This document shows positions 24,373-33,159 of a stretch of DNA of 64,000 bases, piece by piece. The stretch covers positions 760,263 to 824,262 of the forward strand of contig NZ_ACJN02000003.1 of the NCBI RefSeq assembly GCF_000174435.1, given 5' to 3'. This DNA comes from Desulfonatronospira thiodismutans ASO3-1. GTDB taxonomy: Bacteria > Desulfobacterota > Desulfovibrionia > Desulfovibrionales > Desulfonatronovibrionaceae. Numbering within the stretch: position 1 is the first letter of the stretch; each line of letters starts with the position of its first letter. The notes below the pieces were generated by a model. The model did no database searches. It was not told the origin of the DNA and saw only the letters and a program-made list of their open reading frames with translations. A program made the position numbers and the translations under genes.

Positions 24373-24405
24373 AAGGCCCTCCAGCCAGCTGGAGGGCCTT
24401 TTTTT
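24373..24405 (+). terminator. Rho-independent terminator
   Basis: AAGGCCCTCCAG (24373-24384) pairs perfectly with CTGGAGGGCCTT (24389-24400) around the loop CCAG and is followed by a run of T. It ends the DUF4168/lipoprotein unit. Confidence 0.93.
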
Positions 24406-24585
24406 GCTGCAAAGCATATAAACGGACTATTTGCCGGTTTGCATCAGCGGCTGAAGCTTGACAACACACTGGAAATAATGATTGTGATTTGATTAGCAAA
24501 GTTGTTACAAAAAACATTTCAGTTTAAGAAAAAAATTTTATTAAGCAAGTCCACACCTGTTTTTTAGTTATTCATTTTTTACGGC

Positions 24586-27500
24586 ATGCAAAAAGAGATA
24601 CAAGATATAACATCCCGGGACACATCCACACACAGTTGCCCCGACCAGGAAAACGTATCACCCCTTTTTTTTGATAAAAGCGACTACGATCTCCTGCGCA
24701 TGGTCAATGATGTCTACACCCGCAAGACTTACCCCGAGCAGAAAAGACTGCTGACCCCACATCTGCACCCTCACGGCATCAAGGAAATGGCCGCCCCAAG
24801 GGCGCAGCGCATAGCCTATTCCGTGATTCAGCTCCTGGAATCCCTGGAAAGCGGGGAACGACAGGACAGGATAAGCGCCCTGGGCTCTTTGCGCGACGAG
24901 GTCCTTTATACTTCCCACGGACACATGCGCATAAACACCGCCAGGGTTCTGGTGGAAATAATGAAAAACCTGGTCCGCAGCCACGGCGACTGCAGACGAC
25001 AGCTGGAGCTGGCCAGGGACTTTGCCATGGTCTCTCTGGGCAAACCCCGCAAGGTCCGCTCGGAACTGAAGAGATACCATCTCCTGGAGATGCCGGAAGA
25101 GTGGAACCAGGTGGCTTTTGACGAGCATGTCCACGATGTAAACACCACCGGCAGAAAATCACCCACACATCTTATTATGGACGCCTGGATCAAAGGCATC
25201 CGCAGGCTCACAGTTATCTATTACAACCATGTTCCCCGGGAAGCCGCCGAAGAACTGCTGCAAGCGGCTTCCATCATGGACATCAAGGTCATGGTGGGCA
25301 TAGAATTCACCGTGAAGCTAAGAGACAAGCCCGTGCGCATGGTCTGGGTGCCCCGGGGCTTCAGCGACTCCGGAGGATTTATAGATTTTCTGCGCTCCCC
25401 GCGCATCCGCCAGTTCATGGATCAGGGCCGCGAAATATCCAGCCTGACCAGGTCCTATGTCCTGCGCCTGCTGCATTCCTTCAACCGCAATCATCTTCCG
25501 GCAATCAACCAGGAGATGGGGCTGAACCTGGCCCCTCTGGACGAAAACAGCTTTCTAAAATCCGTGGGGCAGGGGCAGGTTTCAGTACACCACCTGGGCA
25601 AATACATCCACGAACTTATCTCTGCAGAACTGGCGGCAAAAAATTGTTACAGCCGTCCCGGGCAAAGTCCGGATCCTTCCGGAGAAGCCGATGACATGGT
25701 CCAGGAACCGGACATCTACGATATCATCGAAAACTACCTGCGCACTTCCCAGAACCCTGACGTTCCGGACATATTCGAGACTGAAGATCCCCCCGAGCTT
25801 TTGACCCTGACCCCGGAAGAACTGGCGGAAAAACTAAAGAGCCTGCATGCCAATTCCAACATCACCCTCAACCTGTGCGACCTCAAGGTAGAGGACGTCA
25901 TTGAAATCCTTTTCGACTGCAAGGGCATGATCACTCACCTGGAGATCCTGAACCTGAAAAACCAGGTCCTGGGCCGGGAACACGACAAGGAAAGGATCAT
26001 AAACCTGCAGAATGCCATCAACGCCGGTAACGTCATCAAACTGAAAAAATACCTGGGGCAGCTGGTGCGCGAAGCTGAAGAGCGCCAGAGCCTTGATTCC
26101 TCCAGGCGGGACAAGCTGGTGGAAATACTTTGCGATATATCCACTCTGCAGTCCTTTTATCAGAACCGTCCCCTCTACGGGTGCATCGGATCCGATTCCA
26201 CCGGCCGTTCCGGTCGTGTTTACGGCATGGGCCTGATACTCTCGGAATCGCTTCCACGAAGCGCCCGCAGGCAGCTTGCGGGCGGGAGCAGGAATGACCA
26301 CCAGAGACTGGACGTGGGCATAAAATCCCTGACTCAGGATACTTATATCCCCAAGACCCGCTACAATTTTCTCTCAGCCGGGGTCTCCAGGGTTCTGAAG
26401 AAAATCCCGGCCCTGAACAGGCTGGAATACCAGAGAGTGCGCGAATGGATCGTGCAGGACTACTACAGCCTGTCCCCGGAAAAGAGTAATATTTTCACCC
26501 TGGGGGGGATACACTCCCCCGGGGAGGACGGTCCCGGCGGAAGGCACAATGAAACTAAAAGAACCAGAGGCCTGGCCTCTCTTAAGTATCTAAATACCCG
26601 CATCAAGATCGCCTCCAAGATAGGCATTGGATTTATCCCGGCTTTTCTCACTTTTCTGCTCACCCACGAGTGGTGGATTCTCATGTATTTCGGGGCCGTC
26701 ATCTGGTTCGGCATCACCGGGGTTCGAAACGTAATCCAGTCTGTTCTGGGCTGCGGGGGAATCAACAGGCCTTCCTTAGCCAAGTGGAGCACTTTTGTCA
26801 GCTGGGACCGTTTTGCCGATTCCCTGATGTATACGGGTTTTTCGGTCCCGCTTCTGGATTTCATCCTCAAGACCCTCATCCTGGACCAGGGATTCGGGGC
26901 CACCGTGGCCACCCACCCGGTAATAGTCTATGCCACCATTTCCCTGGTAAACGGCATGTACCTTTCCACACACAACTATTTCCGGGGGCTGCCCCGGGCC
27001 GCTGTCATCGGCAATTTTTTCAGGAGCCTGCTGGCCATTCCCCTGGCCCTGGTCTTCAACTGGTTAGCCGGGGGCATCCTGGCCTTTATGGGTGTGGCCG
27101 CCGTGGACCGCATCCTGCAGCAATGGGCCACCATCATATCCAAACTGGCCTCAGACACAGTGGCCGGCATCATCGAGGGATTTGCGGACAGGGCCCTGTA
27201 TATCCGCCGCAGGATCATGGACTATCGGCGCAAACTGCAGCACCTTTTTGACACCTACGCCCAGCTGGAAATGCTTTTTCCCATGGACGACGTCCTGGAC
27301 CTGCTGGAATCCACCCGGGAACTTATGCTTACCATTGAGTACGAAAAGCGGGACATGGTAAATATTATTATAGTCAACGCACTGGATTTGATGTACTTCT
27401 GGATGTATCAGCCCCGGGCCAAGGGGGTGCTCAAGCTGCTTCTAAGACAGATGACCCGTGAAGAGCGCAAGGTCTTCCTGCTGTCTCAGCATGTTCTTTT

Positions 27501-27726
27501 CAGGCAGAAAAGAATAAGCAGACTGCTGGTGGACGGACTGGTTGGAAAAAACTTTGCCCGGGCCCTGTCTTTTTACCTGGACCACTGGAGGGAATACTTA
27601 GAGGAGATAGAATACCAGGCCAACAAGTACCCCCCGGTTCAGGAAGACATGCACAAATATTCCATGCTGGAAAGCCTGTATCACCCTGCAGCAGGCAATA
27701 TAAACCGTCCCCCGGATTACCATTGA
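24586..27726 (+). CDS. Large membrane protein of unknown function (1046 residues)
   Basis: No family is recognised. The first 250 or so residues are helical with repeated short Leu-rich helices. About 200-290 contains a barrel-like strand pattern (LTVIYYNHVPREAAEELLQAAS, then KVMVGIEFTVKL) that hints at a PHP/TIM-barrel-like domain, but no metal-binding His set was confirmed. A central region is soluble. About 665-860 contains four or five hydrophobic segments (FIPAFLTFLLTHEWWILMYF, IPLALVFNWLAGGILAFMGV). The C-terminal 180 residues are helical and charged. The ATG at 24586 lacks a clear ribosome site. It stands alone between a terminator and an asmA-like gene. Confidence 0.7.
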   Translation: MQKEIQDITSRDTSTHSCPDQENVSPLFFDKSDYDLLRMVNDVYTRKTYPEQKRLLTPHLHPHGIKEMAAPRAQRIAYSVIQLLESLESGERQDRISALGSLRDEVLYTSHGHMRINTARVLVEIMKNLVRSHGDCRRQLELARDFAMVSLGKPRKVRSELKRYHLLEMPEEWNQVAFDEHVHDVNTTGRKSPTHLIMDAWIKGIRRLTVIYYNHVPREAAEELLQAASIMDIKVMVGIEFTVKLRDKPVRMVWVPRGFSDSGGFIDFLRSPRIRQFMDQGREISSLTRSYVLRLLHSFNRNHLPAINQEMGLNLAPLDENSFLKSVGQGQVSVHHLGKYIHELISAELAAKNCYSRPGQSPDPSGEADDMVQEPDIYDIIENYLRTSQNPDVPDIFETEDPPELLTLTPEELAEKLKSLHANSNITLNLCDLKVEDVIEILFDCKGMITHLEILNLKNQVLGREHDKERIINLQNAINAGNVIKLKKYLGQLVREAEERQSLDSSRRDKLVEILCDISTLQSFYQNRPLYGCIGSDSTGRSGRVYGMGLILSESLPRSARRQLAGGSRNDHQRLDVGIKSLTQDTYIPKTRYNFLSAGVSRVLKKIPALNRLEYQRVREWIVQDYYSLSPEKSNIFTLGGIHSPGEDGPGGRHNETKRTRGLASLKYLNTRIKIASKIGIGFIPAFLTFLLTHEWWILMYFGAVIWFGITGVRNVIQSVLGCGGINRPSLAKWSTFVSWDRFADSLMYTGFSVPLLDFILKTLILDQGFGATVATHPVIVYATISLVNGMYLSTHNYFRGLPRAAVIGNFFRSLLAIPLALVFNWLAGGILAFMGVAAVDRILQQWATIISKLASDTVAGIIEGFADRALYIRRRIMDYRRKLQHLFDTYAQLEMLFPMDDVLDLLESTRELMLTIEYEKRDMVNIIIVNALDLMYFWMYQPRAKGVLKLLLRQMTREERKVFLLSQHVLFRQKRISRLLVDGLVGKNFARALSFYLDHWREYLEEIEYQANKYPPVQEDMHKYSMLESLYHPAAGNINRPPDYH

Positions 27727-27901
27727 AAAAAGCTCTGACCCGGGGAAAATACAGTGCTGCGGGCCACGTTGGGATTGCCAATTCAAGCAGTGTATTTTAA
27801 TACTGTATTCAGGCTGTATGTAACTGTCCGCCCAGGCGGTATTTTTTGCGGCCCAAAATTTCCTGAAAGGCTCAAAAGCCCGGTCCGGCGGTTAATTTTT
27901 T

Positions 27902-27963
27902 GTAACCATTCAGGGGGTCCTCGGTGTTGATTACTGGCACAAGGCCTGGGTACTGTCCCCTGA
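27902..27963. repeat. Dispersed repeat beginning GTAACCATTCAGGGGG
   Basis: The unit runs GTAACCATTCAGGGGG, then CCTCGGTG, then CTACTGG-like bases and ends in ACTGTCCCC. A closely matching copy is at 37468-37541, and partial copies occur near 3299, 17937, 30024 and 37893. It fills most of the 302-base gap between the large membrane protein and asmA; no gene is seen there. Confidence 0.75.
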
Positions 27964-28028
27964 TTTCCTTAAAAAGCTGAACAGATACTCCTGACACCGA
28001 CAAGTCATTAAAAGAGAGGTAATCAACC

Positions 28029-29966
28029 ATGGCAAGAACAATCAAACTTACCCTGGCCATTGTGGGCATTCTTCTTTTCCTGATTATCCTGGCCATTATC
28101 ATCCTGCCGCACATAGTTGATTTCAACAAGCACAAGCCCGAGGTAGAGGCAGGCATTTACAATGCCACAGGCTACGAGGTCTCCCTGGAGGGAGATATTG
28201 AGCTTTCTTTTCTCCCCTGGCTGGGCATAGATGTAGGAAAGGCCAGCGTGGCCAATCCACCGGATTTTGAAGACGAAAACCTGGGTTCGGTTGAAGCCCT
28301 GCAGATACGGCTCAAAGTATGGCCTCTGCTTCTGGGCCAGGTTCAGATGGACCGTGTGGTCCTCAAGGGTCTTAACCTGGACCTGGTAAAAGACGCCCAG
28401 GGCCGGCCCAACTGGATCGCTTCCAGGCCGGAGGAATCCAGAGAAGGCGTTATGCTTGGCTCTTCTCTTGCTTACGCAGGGGAAAACGAGCCTGCACAGC
28501 AGGATTCCGGAGACATTTTCATCCCGGCCCTGGACATCGCCGGGCTTGAAATCACCGACTCCAACATATCCTACAAAGATATGGGTACAGATGTTCACTT
28601 CCGTATTGAAGACCTCGACCTCCTTACAGAACGTATCAGGCAGGACGAGCCTTTTGATCTGCAGTCGGACATGAAATTCAAAAATTTCAGCCCGGAGCTG
28701 GATGGCAGAATCAGCCTCACCACACAGGCCCTGCTGCAGGGAGAAGAAAAATCCATCCGGCTTTCAGAGCTGGACATGGATCTGGATCTTTCCGGGGAAC
28801 CTCTACATGAACCGGTAAAAGACGCCCGGATACGCGGGGACATTGTTTATGCCTTCGGTGCGAACAGCATGGAATTTTCAGAACTATCCATCCAGGCACT
28901 GGACGCCGATCTTAGCGGAAAAATAAGTGCCCGTGAACTGGACGCCGTCCCACAGATCAGAATCGACCTGGAGGGAGACAATCTGGACCTGGACCGCATC
29001 ATGCCTCCACCGGAGGAAAACTCTGAGACGGGCAACAACCCCGGCAACAGCCCTAATTCAAATCCGGAAAATGACGATAAAAATAATATGGACCTGGGTT
29101 TTCTGCACGATCTCGCCCTGGAAGGGGAAATAAAGCTGACCAGTCTCAAGGCTTACCAGGCGGTAATCGACGAACTGAGCGCACAGATAACTTCGGGAAA
29201 CGGGGAGATGGTCATATCTCCGCTCACGGCAAAACTTTACCAGGGCACTTTTGAGGGACTTCTTTCCCTGAAAGACGTGCAGGATGAAGCCCATATCGAG
29301 ATGGACAGCTCCTTGAGGGATGTGCAGGTAAAACCTCTTCTGCAGGACGTGGCGGAAAAGGACTTTTTGTCCGGCACTGCCGAACTGGACAGTGAACTCA
29401 AGACCTTCGGAAAAAACACCGACCTGTTCCTGGAAAACCTTTTCGGCGAGGCACGGATTGAAGTACGCGACGGGACCATCCGGGGCATGGACCTGGACCA
29501 CATGATCCGGGACGGCTTTGCTGCGGCCTTTGGCGAAGAAAGACCCAGCAGGGACGATGAAGAAACAACCAGGTTTTCCAGTTTCAAGGGCAGCTTTGAT
29601 ATAGCATCCGGCATCGCCTCCTCCCAGGATCTGGAGCTTGACTCTCCTGCCCTGGGCATGACCGGAGACATGCGCTTAGACCTTCCGGAGTCCTACCTGG
29701 AATCCCGGGCCAGAGTGACCCTTGCCGGTGCACTGAAAGAAGAAATCGAAGAAAGATATGCCCTTCCCCAGGCAGGAATACCCCTGCGCATCCGCGGCCC
29801 CTTTGACGACGTAAGTGTCGGCCTGGATATTGAGGATATAGTACGCGACCTCTTGCGGGAAAAGGGCGAAGGCCTGCTGCAGCAGTTGATGGACCAGATG
29901 GACCCTGAAAATGAGGAACAGGAAAACGGAGCAAGGGATATGCTGCAGCGTTTTCTGCCCAGATAA
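28029..29966 (+). CDS. AsmA-family envelope protein
   Basis: A 645-residue protein with one N-terminal membrane helix (about 8-30) and a long beta-rich periplasmic body. The AsmA N-terminal pattern is clear: DFNKHKPEVEAGIYNATGYEV and then LEGDIELSFLPWLGI. The C-terminal AsmA_2 region contains GEARIEVRDGTIRGMDL. The family includes lipid-transport bridge proteins of the outer membrane. A low-complexity Asn/Pro-rich linker interrupts the middle (about 330-352). AGAGGT precedes the ATG. Confidence 0.87.
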   Translation: MARTIKLTLAIVGILLFLIILAIIILPHIVDFNKHKPEVEAGIYNATGYEVSLEGDIELSFLPWLGIDVGKASVANPPDFEDENLGSVEALQIRLKVWPLLLGQVQMDRVVLKGLNLDLVKDAQGRPNWIASRPEESREGVMLGSSLAYAGENEPAQQDSGDIFIPALDIAGLEITDSNISYKDMGTDVHFRIEDLDLLTERIRQDEPFDLQSDMKFKNFSPELDGRISLTTQALLQGEEKSIRLSELDMDLDLSGEPLHEPVKDARIRGDIVYAFGANSMEFSELSIQALDADLSGKISARELDAVPQIRIDLEGDNLDLDRIMPPPEENSETGNNPGNSPNSNPENDDKNNMDLGFLHDLALEGEIKLTSLKAYQAVIDELSAQITSGNGEMVISPLTAKLYQGTFEGLLSLKDVQDEAHIEMDSSLRDVQVKPLLQDVAEKDFLSGTAELDSELKTFGKNTDLFLENLFGEARIEVRDGTIRGMDLDHMIRDGFAAAFGEERPSRDDEETTRFSSFKGSFDIASGIASSQDLELDSPALGMTGDMRLDLPESYLESRARVTLAGALKEEIEERYALPQAGIPLRIRGPFDDVSVGLDIEDIVRDLLREKGEGLLQQLMDQMDPENEEQENGARDMLQRFLPR

Positions 29967-30023
29967 GATGCGTCTACAGAAAGTCTGCGGGAATGTATCC
30001 GGTCAACGCTTTACATGTGGCAC

Positions 30024-30036
30024 GGGGACTGTCCCC
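30024..30036. repeat. GGGGACTGTCCCC dispersed palindrome
   Basis: A perfect 13-base dyad in the gap before the FapA gene, followed by TGCTTTCCTTA. It matches the end of the repeat at 27902 and the sites at 37529-37541 and 37893-37905. Confidence 0.65.
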
Positions 30037-30104
30037 TGCTTTCCTTAAAAGCGCTGTCTAAATAGATTCGAATATCTGCCACCTGCATCAGGGAGTGGTG
30101 AAGC

Positions 30105-31991
30105 ATGACGGACAACAGGGACGGATCAGCCGGTTCTTCTGGCCTGGAACTTGTGGTTTCAGAAGACCGCATGAGTGTCAAAGTCAAAAACTATTCCCCA
30201 CCTCCGGGAACCCAGTCAAATCTAAGCCTGGAGGACATCTATGCCGAACTGGCAAGACTCGACGTCCTGCTCAAACCCGATGAAGGCCTGCTGAACAATA
30301 TACTGCTCAGGTCATGGTCCGGCTCGCCCATAAAAGACATGACCATCATGACCGGCATCATGCCCCGCAAAAAAGGGGCCAGCTTTTTCGAGCCCAGGGG
30401 CAATCTCTCACTGCCGGTGTTCAAGGGCACCCTGATAGGGGTCTATGCCAGGGCTGAACAGGACCAGTCGGGAAAAAACGTCTTTGGACGCCCTGTTCCT
30501 CCCCATAAGCTGGATCAGGAGTATTACCAGGAAATGGTTCTGGGTTCTGGCTGCAAGCTGGACTCCAAGTCCGGCGGAGTTCTGGCCAAGGGTTACGGCC
30601 TGGTGCAGATGGATCCCGGAAAAATAGATGTAAAGCCCCTTTTTCGCATTGTCGGCGAGAAAAGCCGGATAGTCAGCATTATCTTCCCCAGGGACTATTA
30701 TGAGCTGGAAATCCAGATTGAGCAGCTCCTCAAAGCCCTGACTGACATGAAAGTTGCGGAAAGCATGGTGGAACAAAACGCCATTGAGACAGCCCTGGAA
30801 AACGCTCACAAAACCCAGTCCCCCCAGATAGCCGTGGTTGCCAGGGGAACTCCGGCAAAGTACGGCCGCAACGGTTACTTTGAGCTGGCCTCTTCACTGC
30901 AGCAGGAAGAAGTTGACGATTCCGACGTCACCCGCAGGGTTGATTACCGGGAGCGAAGCGTCTACCGCTCTGTTGCAGAAGGAACCGTCCTGGGCAGGAT
31001 CCACCAGGCAACCCCGGGGCGCGATGGACAGGACGTGTTCGGCAACGTGATACCCGGCAGAGACGGCAAGGAATGCCCTCTGGGGCCGGGAGAAAATGTC
31101 CGCCTGGACCCCTCCACCGGAGAACTCGTGGCCGAATCGGCAGGCCTGGTCCTTTTTCAGGAAAAGCAGGTCTCTGTTCTGGACTTTTTGCAGGTCAACG
31201 GTGATGTGGCTCTGTCCACCGGCAACATCAAGCTGAACAAGGGCTCTCTGGAAGTCATGGGCACCGTCAGGGACACCTTCTCTGTGCGCTGTCCGGAACA
31301 CCTGATTGTGCATAAAAACATTGAGGACGCCCAGGTCCTTGCCGGGGGCAACATCGAGGTCCAGGGCGGAGTGGTCATGAAAGGCTCCGGATACATCAAG
31401 GTCAAGGGCAGCCTTCGCTGCAAGTTTGCCGAAAACGCCAATATCATGGCCGTGGGCCAGGTCTCCTTTGCCAACAACCTTACCAACTGTACAGTTGTCT
31501 GCAAGGACAGGGTGGTTTCCCAGGGAAAAGGCAAGGTCATGGGCGGTAAGATCACTGCTGAAAAGGGCATGGAGGTCCGGGAACTGGGTTCCAGCTACGG
31601 TGTCAGGACAGAGGTGAACATAGGCCTGGTTCCGGAAGAGCTGCAGAGCCTTCTTGACCAGAAAAAAGAGCTGAAAAAACACAAGGACGAGATAAACAAA
31701 AAAATCTCTTCCTTTGACCTGAAAAAGTCCACCCCGGAACAGAAAAAAGTCATCAAGGAAATCATGAACGTCTATTCCACCATCCAGGAAAGGCTTCTGG
31801 AAACAGAAAGGCAGCTGGAGGAAAAAAGGGAGGAATTCAAAAAAAGCACCAGCCTGGTGCTCAAGGTCACGGACACAGTTTACCCGGGCACGGTTATCAC
31901 CATATCCGGCAAGACAGTGCAGGTACAAAAAGAGCAAAAGGCCTGCAAATTCTATTACGACCCTGTTGAAGACCGGGTCGCCTGGAGTTGA
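30105..31991 (+). CDS. FapA/DUF342-family protein
   Basis: A 628-residue cytoplasmic protein with the DUF342 beta-helix core. Diagnostic stretches are GTVLGRIHQATPGRDGQDVFGN, a repeated LNKGSLEVMGTVRDTF and IEVQGGVVMKGSGYIKVKG. A coiled coil follows (about 505-590). DUF342 proteins are linked to polar scaffolding and to flagella or type IV pili in other bacteria. The downstream FlaG gene, 69 bases away, supports a motility link. The GGAGTGGTGA stretch serves as ribosome site. Confidence 0.85.
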   Translation: MTDNRDGSAGSSGLELVVSEDRMSVKVKNYSPPPGTQSNLSLEDIYAELARLDVLLKPDEGLLNNILLRSWSGSPIKDMTIMTGIMPRKKGASFFEPRGNLSLPVFKGTLIGVYARAEQDQSGKNVFGRPVPPHKLDQEYYQEMVLGSGCKLDSKSGGVLAKGYGLVQMDPGKIDVKPLFRIVGEKSRIVSIIFPRDYYELEIQIEQLLKALTDMKVAESMVEQNAIETALENAHKTQSPQIAVVARGTPAKYGRNGYFELASSLQQEEVDDSDVTRRVDYRERSVYRSVAEGTVLGRIHQATPGRDGQDVFGNVIPGRDGKECPLGPGENVRLDPSTGELVAESAGLVLFQEKQVSVLDFLQVNGDVALSTGNIKLNKGSLEVMGTVRDTFSVRCPEHLIVHKNIEDAQVLAGGNIEVQGGVVMKGSGYIKVKGSLRCKFAENANIMAVGQVSFANNLTNCTVVCKDRVVSQGKGKVMGGKITAEKGMEVRELGSSYGVRTEVNIGLVPEELQSLLDQKKELKKHKDEINKKISSFDLKKSTPEQKKVIKEIMNVYSTIQERLLETERQLEEKREEFKKSTSLVLKVTDTVYPGTVITISGKTVQVQKEQKACKFYYDPVEDRVAWS

Positions 31992-32060
31992 CCGGATTTT
32001 CCCGGCTAAAGTTTTCGGCCTTCTGTCCGATATATAAAATAAGCATAAAGGAGGCCGGCA

Positions 32061-32411
32061 ATGAAGATAACCAATTTTGACATAAATCCCCTGGCAGCCC
32101 CAACTCTCAAGACCGGAGGGGCCCAACCCAAAAGCGCCGAAGAAACAAAAACCATTGTTCACCCTCAGACTTCGGCCCAGGATCTGGACGAGGACAAGAT
32201 CCTGGGAGCAGCCAACTCCATCAAGGAATACATGAGTTCCATGGGGGTCAAGCTGAATTTCCAGTTTCAGGGTGAAGGCGAGAGCATCCAGGTGGAGGTG
32301 CTGGATCCGACAAGCGACAAAATCATCCGCAAGATACCTTCTGATGAGATCCTGAGCCTGGCCGAATCCATAGAGGATATGCTCGGAGTACTGGTAAACA
32401 AGGAGGCTTAA
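32061..32411 (+). CDS. flaG: FlaG-family flagellar protein
   Basis: A 116-residue protein with the FlaG C-terminal pattern VKLNFQFQGEGESIQVEVLDPTSDKIIRKIPSDEIL. FlaG influences flagellar filament length and is normally near flagellin and fliD genes, none of which is present here. AAGGAGG precedes the ATG, and a terminator follows the stop. Confidence 0.87.
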   Translation: MKITNFDINPLAAPTLKTGGAQPKSAEETKTIVHPQTSAQDLDEDKILGAANSIKEYMSSMGVKLNFQFQGEGESIQVEVLDPTSDKIIRKIPSDEILSLAESIEDMLGVLVNKEA

Positions 32412-32464
32412 GACCGGCCAGAAAGTCCTGTTAAAGCAGGCCCCAGCTTCACCCCCTGCCAGGG

Positions 32465-32485
32465 ACCGGGCCTGCCGGTTTTTTT
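32465..32485 (+). terminator. Rho-independent terminator after flaG
   Basis: ACCGG (32465-32469) pairs with CCGGT (32475-32479) around GCCTG and is followed directly by a run of T, 54 bases after the flaG stop. Confidence 0.7.
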
Positions 32486-32527
32486 AGCGCTGACACCTTT
32501 TTCGCAAAACCTGCAAAACCCTCAAGG

Positions 32528-32689
32528 CTATAACAGCCTGGAAAAAACAAAAAAAGCCAGAACTCCCGCTCCCAGCGGGATATACAGGTACAGTCACGGG
32601 GTGCAGCTCTCCCCGCCCTTCCAGGCCAGAAGCCCAAGCACAGCCCCGCCCACCAGAACAGCCAGCAACACGCTAACAGTCACAGACAT
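32528..32689 (-). CDS. Small two-helix membrane selenoprotein with C-x-x-U motif (in-frame TGA at 32596-32594)
   Basis: A 53-residue protein not visible to standard ORF calling. AAGGAGG lies nine bases before the ATG (32689). Residues 4-22 form a hydrophobic helix, then the loop WKGGESCTP-U with Cys29 and Sec32, then a second helix (LYIPLGAGVLAFFVF) and TAG at 32530-32528. Read as a stop, the TGA would leave a 31-residue single-helix peptide. Reading through adds a complete second helix and creates a redox-type CTPU motif at the membrane face. A SECIS-like hairpin follows at the right distance. The layout recalls small two-helix proteins of the DUF6132 kind with a Cys loop, but that relation is tentative. 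It is transcribed alone, bounded upstream by the terminator at 32771. Function unknown; thiol or sulfur redox at the membrane is the natural guess. Confidence 0.82.
32564..32580 (-). promoter_or_regulatory. Bacterial SECIS hairpin of the small membrane selenoprotein
   Basis: On the minus strand UCCCGC (32580-32575) pairs perfectly with GCGGGA (32569-32564) around the loop UGGGA. The stem starts 14 and the loop 20 bases after the UGA. The five-base loop with GG at positions two and three matches the two rhodanese SECIS elements. Confidence 0.82.
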
Positions 32690-32770
32690 ATATGCTCACC
32701 TCCTTGTGTTTTCAATGCATGTTCACATGCACCCTACACCCAGCCATCCAGAACATCAAACTTCGCAAAA

Positions 32771-32801
32771 AGAGGCGTGGTCCGTGGAGGACCACGCCTC
32801 T
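32771..32801. terminator. Bidirectional terminator
   Basis: AGAGGCGTGGTCC (32771-32783) pairs perfectly with GGACCACGCCTCT (32789-32801) around GTGGA, with an A run on the left and a T-rich run on the right. On the minus strand it separates the small selenoprotein from the gene at 32899. Confidence 0.88.
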
Positions 32802-32898
32802 TTCTCTCTTGTTCTGTAGCCATTCAGCCTGTCTGACTAAAAAGGAACCTGTGAATCAGGAACCCGGCAGTACGGTGCCGGCCAGGGACGCGGGATGT

Positions 32899-33159
32899 TC
32901 AGGAAACAAGGGAAAATATAAGAAACCCTGCCACCAGGACTGCCCCGATGATCCCACAGACCATAAGCAGCTTGCCCAGTTCGGGGGATTCCTCTGTCCT
33001 TGAAACTTCTACGGTTTCGCCGGTATTTTTATCCTTGAGTTGCACAGTCTGATTGTCTTCATACATCTGACGCTCGCTGTCAGACAAGTCATCAGGGATA
33101 TTCATCTGCTTGTAGTCTACCACCCTTGCATCACCATTTTCTGTTTTGTTTGAAGCCAT
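32899..33159 (-). CDS. Small protein with C-terminal membrane helix
   Basis: An 86-residue protein with an acidic polar N-terminal part (IPDDLSDSERQMYEDNQTVQL) and one C-terminal helix (LLMVCGIIGAVLVAGFLIFSL). GGAGGTTTT precedes the ATG at 33159. No family is recognised. It is followed by the terminator at 32801. Confidence 0.65.
   Translation of the reverse strand: MASNKTENGDARVVDYKQMNIPDDLSDSERQMYEDNQTVQLKDKNTGETVEVSRTEESPELGKLLMVCGIIGAVLVAGFLIFSLVS

Noticed and set aside
27933-27950. TGGCAC-containing sequence as a sigma-54 promoter before asmA
   Set aside because: GG at the -24 position is followed ten bases later by GG, not GC; the invariant -12 element is missing.
30018-30036. TGGCACGGGGACTGTC as a sigma-54 promoter before fapA
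   Set aside because: The -12 dinucleotide is GT rather than GC, and the bases belong to a dispersed repeat.
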